Position numbers and translations under genes: made by a program
Source: Deltaproteobacteria bacterium
GTDB lineage: Bacteria > Desulfobacterota > Desulfobacteria > C00003060
Length of the DNA: 6,859 bases
Direction of reading: 5' to 3'
Assembly: GCA_030667105.1 (NCBI GenBank)
Contig: DAOUWN010000115.1
Location: 1 to 6,859, forward strand
Notes under the pieces: model-generated
The model's database searches: none
Seen by the model: only the letters and a program-made list of their open reading frames with translations
Told to the model about the DNA's origin: nothing
In this document: piece by piece, positions 5,582 to 6,859 of the stretch
Layout: every line of letters begins with the position of its first letter
Position numbering within the stretch: the stretch's first letter is position 1

Positions 5582-5608
5582 AGGTCCCCCTTTATCAAAG
5601 GGGGATTT
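5582..5608. repeat. C5T3/A3G5 palindromic repeat, possible terminator
   Basis: TCCCCCTTT (5585-5593) pairs perfectly with AAAGGGGGA (5597-5605) around the loop ATC. Two G-T pairs and one A-T pair extend the base to 5582/5608. A T-rich stretch (TTTATGGGGATTTTTGTG) follows. This type of hairpin is common as a dispersed intergenic repeat in many bacteria. Placed 64 nt after the Cys-rich gene, it could also stop transcription of that gene. Confidence 0.6.
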
Positions 5609-5639
5609 ATGGGGATTTTTGTGTTTGTGGCCTTTGATG

Positions 5640-5668
5640 TTGAATTTTGGGAAAAACAGAAATATGAA
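5640..5668 (+). promoter_or_regulatory. Putative promoter of the GYF_2-AIM24 gene
   Basis: TTGAAT (5640-5645) and TATGAA (5663-5668) are separated by exactly 17 nt and each matches the sigma70 consensus at four of six positions. A transcript would start near 5675, giving a leader of about 40 nt. Confidence 0.4.
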
Positions 5669-5697
5669 TATGCGTTTTACAACTAATGGACTACGCC

Positions 5698-5705
5698 TAA
5701 GGAGG
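5698..5705 (+). promoter_or_regulatory. Near-perfect Shine-Dalgarno of the GYF_2-AIM24 gene
   Basis: TAAGGAGG is fully complementary to the 16S 3' end and sits 8 nt before ATG 5714. It is the strongest ribosome-binding site in the window and implies high translation. Confidence 0.85.
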
Positions 5706-5713
5706 AGAGATCC

Positions 5714-6700
5714 ATGTCACAATGGTACTTAAGTTACGACGGCAAACAGGAAGGTCCCATGGATCAATCGCAAGCAGTGGCCAGGATCCAGGCCAACCCT
5801 GACGGCTTTGCCTGGCGCGAAGGGCTTGCGGAGTGGTTGCCTATATCTCACGTGGCAGAACTGAACCGGCCCACCACACCGGGCGTTGCCCCACCACCGC
5901 CCACCACCCGCAGATCACACGAGATCGACTACAAGATCATGGGCGCTGAGATGCAGTTTGTCGAGGTGGAGCTTGATCCCGGCGAAAGCGCGGTGGCCGA
6001 GGCGGGCGCAATGATGTACAAGGACAGCTCAGTGGTGATGGAGACCGTGTTCGGCGACGCCTCGAGCTCAGGCGGTGGCGGAGGGTTCATGGACAAGTTG
6101 TTGGGTGCTGGCAAACGCCTGCTCACGGGCGAGAGCCTGTTCATGACGGTCTTTACCCACAATGGCCATGGCAAGGCCCATGTTGCCTTTGGCGCGCCCT
6201 ATCCGGGCAATATCATCCCGGTCACCCTGACGAACGTGGACGGCTGTCTGATCTGTCAGAAGGACAGCTTCCTTTGCGCTGCCAAGGGAGTCTCCATCGG
6301 CATTCACCTCCAGCGCAAGATCCTGACGGGTCTCTTCGGGGGCGAGGGCTTTATCATGCAGAAACTGGAGGGCGATGGTCTGGTTTTCCTGCATGCGGGC
6401 GGCACTGTGGTAGAGCGCGAACTGAAACCGGGCGAAATCCTGCACGTTGACACCGGCTGCCTGGTAGCCCTGGAGAAGAATGTGCAGTTTGAGATAGAGC
6501 AGGCCGGCAACATCAAGACCGCGCTTTTTGGCGGGGAGGGCCTTTTCTTTGCCACGCTCCACGGGCCTGGGAGGGTATGGTTGCAGTCACTGCCCTTTTC
6601 GCGTCTGGCAGGACGTATGCTCCAGGCAGCTCCGCAGCGCGGGGGCAGAAAGGGCGAGGGCTCCATCCTGGGTGGCTTGCTTGACGGAGATAATGATTAG
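5714..6700 (+). CDS. GYF_2-AIM24 (TIGR00266-type) fusion protein (328 aa)
   Basis: Residues 1-50 are a GYF_2 domain: W4-Y-L-S-Y-D-G, G14-P15, W34-R-E-G and W41-LPISHV-EL, a small peptide-binding fold. A Pro/Thr linker (51-69, PPPP) leads into an AIM24 domain (about 70-293). It shows G-ESAVAEAGAMMYKD (90-104), SGGGGGFMDKLLGAGKRLLTGESLF (119-143), NIIPVTL (166-172), QKDSFLCA-KGVSI (182-195), GLFGGEGF (206-213) and GEILHVDTGCLVALE (240-254). AIM24-like proteins (TIGR00266) are beta-rich. Yeast Aim24 is mitochondrial, and the role of the bacterial members is largely unknown. No signal peptide or clear membrane segment is seen, so it is probably cytoplasmic. It has its own promoter and a strong Shine-Dalgarno. 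Base use is richer in G/C than in the GGDEF gene (for example 37 of 60 at 6001-6060 against 22 of 60 at 2221-2280), which may reflect high expression or different history. Confidence 0.93.
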   Translation: MSQWYLSYDGKQEGPMDQSQAVARIQANPDGFAWREGLAEWLPISHVAELNRPTTPGVAPPPPTTRRSHEIDYKIMGAEMQFVEVELDPGESAVAEAGAMMYKDSSVVMETVFGDASSSGGGGGFMDKLLGAGKRLLTGESLFMTVFTHNGHGKAHVAFGAPYPGNIIPVTLTNVDGCLICQKDSFLCAAKGVSIGIHLQRKILTGLFGGEGFIMQKLEGDGLVFLHAGGTVVERELKPGEILHVDTGCLVALEKNVQFEIEQAGNIKTALFGGEGLFFATLHGPGRVWLQSLPFSRLAGRMLQAAPQRGGRKGEGSILGGLLDGDND

Positions 6701-6734
6701 AGCTGGAAGCTCAAAGCTCAAAGTCGAAAGCTGT
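6700..6734. repeat. Degenerate heptanucleotide tandem repeat, AAGCTCA type
   Basis: Two exact AAGCTCA units (6707-6713, 6714-6720) are followed by AAGTCGA (6721-6727) and AAGCTGT (6728-6734). A diverged unit precedes them (GAGCTGG, 6700-6706). The array begins immediately at the AIM24 stop codon. No gene is recognisable. Confidence 0.6.
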
Positions 6735-6773
6735 ATGTCGGCCATATTTCTTGCGGGCTTGAAGGACAACGAA

Positions 6774-6815
6774 TATCCAGTCTCGGGCATCTGGTATCCA
6801 GCATCAAGTGTCGAA
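6774..6815. repeat. Degenerate heptanucleotide tandem repeat, YATCCAG type
   Basis: Six consecutive 7-nt units run from 6774. The first and fourth are identical TATCCAG (6774-6780 and 6795-6801, exactly 21 nt apart). The third is CATCTGG (6788-6794) and the fifth CATCAAG (6802-6808); the second and sixth are more diverged but keep the TC at positions 3-4. It is non-coding. Confidence 0.55.
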
Positions 6816-6822
6816 TTTTTGC

Positions 6823-6852
6823 GTTTGATGGACTCGTAAAAAGTCCGCAAAC
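6823..6852. repeat. Hairpin repeat at the right edge
   Basis: GTTTG (6823-6827) pairs with CAAAC (6848-6852), and GGACT (6830-6834) pairs with AGTCC (6842-6846), around loop CGTAAAA with a small internal loop. The ten-pair hairpin has the look of a dispersed intergenic palindrome. The window ends 7 nt later, so what it borders is not visible. Confidence 0.5.
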
Positions 6853-6859
6853 AGACGGC

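Noticed and set aside
5469..5732. 87-aa + frame crossing the spacer before the AIM24 gene
   Set aside because: It overlaps the Cys-rich gene end, the hairpin repeat, the promoter and the AIM24 start, and has no ribosome-binding site or domain.
6068..6562. 164-aa minus-strand reading frame
   Set aside because: Antisense shadow of the GC-rich AIM24 gene.
6528..6839. 103-aa + frame running past the AIM24 stop
   Set aside because: Its start is inside the AIM24 gene in another frame and its tail only translates the heptad arrays.

Overview
The window looks like chromosomal DNA of a Gram-negative, anaerobic-type bacterium, most likely Desulfobacterota (sulfate-reducer relatives). This is an inference from three things: the style of the proteins (HDOD next to a GGDDF-type GGDEF protein, a small C-x5-C-L-D zinc-finger-like protein, a TldD peptidase), the moderate GC content, and spacers rich in degenerate palindromes and short tandem repeats. 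No rRNA, tRNA, CRISPR array, transposase or phage gene is visible. All six supported genes lie on the + strand.

Layout. Positions 1-388 are non-coding. They hold a roughly 170-nt imperfect inverted repeat that can fold into one long hairpin, followed by a good sigma70-like promoter. Positions 389-2510 hold a three-gene signalling operon joined by two ATGA overlaps: a 104-aa protein resembling the N-terminal segment of HD-GYP proteins, a 284-aa HDOD protein, and a 319-aa protein with a degenerate receiver domain and a GGDDF-type GGDEF domain. Positions 2511-2726 are a repeat-bearing spacer. Positions 2727-4998 hold a ModA-like solute-binding protein with no signal peptide, overlapping by 11 nt a TldD-type metallopeptidase whose true start is 3607. 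Positions 4999-5281 are a spacer with small hairpins. Positions 5282-5518 encode a 78-aa Cys-rich protein. Positions 5519-5713 contain a strong C5T3/A3G5 hairpin and a promoter. Positions 5714-6700 encode a GYF_2-AIM24 fusion protein. Positions 6701-6859 carry two degenerate heptanucleotide arrays and a hairpin.

How the genes may work together. The first operon is probably a c-di-GMP or protein-interaction signalling module in which phosphorylation is not the input, because the receiver lacks its phosphoacceptor Asp. The second operon pairs a cytoplasmic ligand-binding-protein fold with a zinc peptidase of the TldD/TldE family. The tight overlap argues for co-expression, but the joint role is unknown. 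The two downstream genes each have their own ribosome-binding site and appear to be independent units.

The most unusual non-coding signal is a family of short repeats around TGCCTAAA / TTTAGGCA at gene borders. One copy forms the last codons and stop of the GGDEF gene. A composite TTTGAC ... ATTTAGCT ... ATTTAGGCATTT block lies upstream of both operons.
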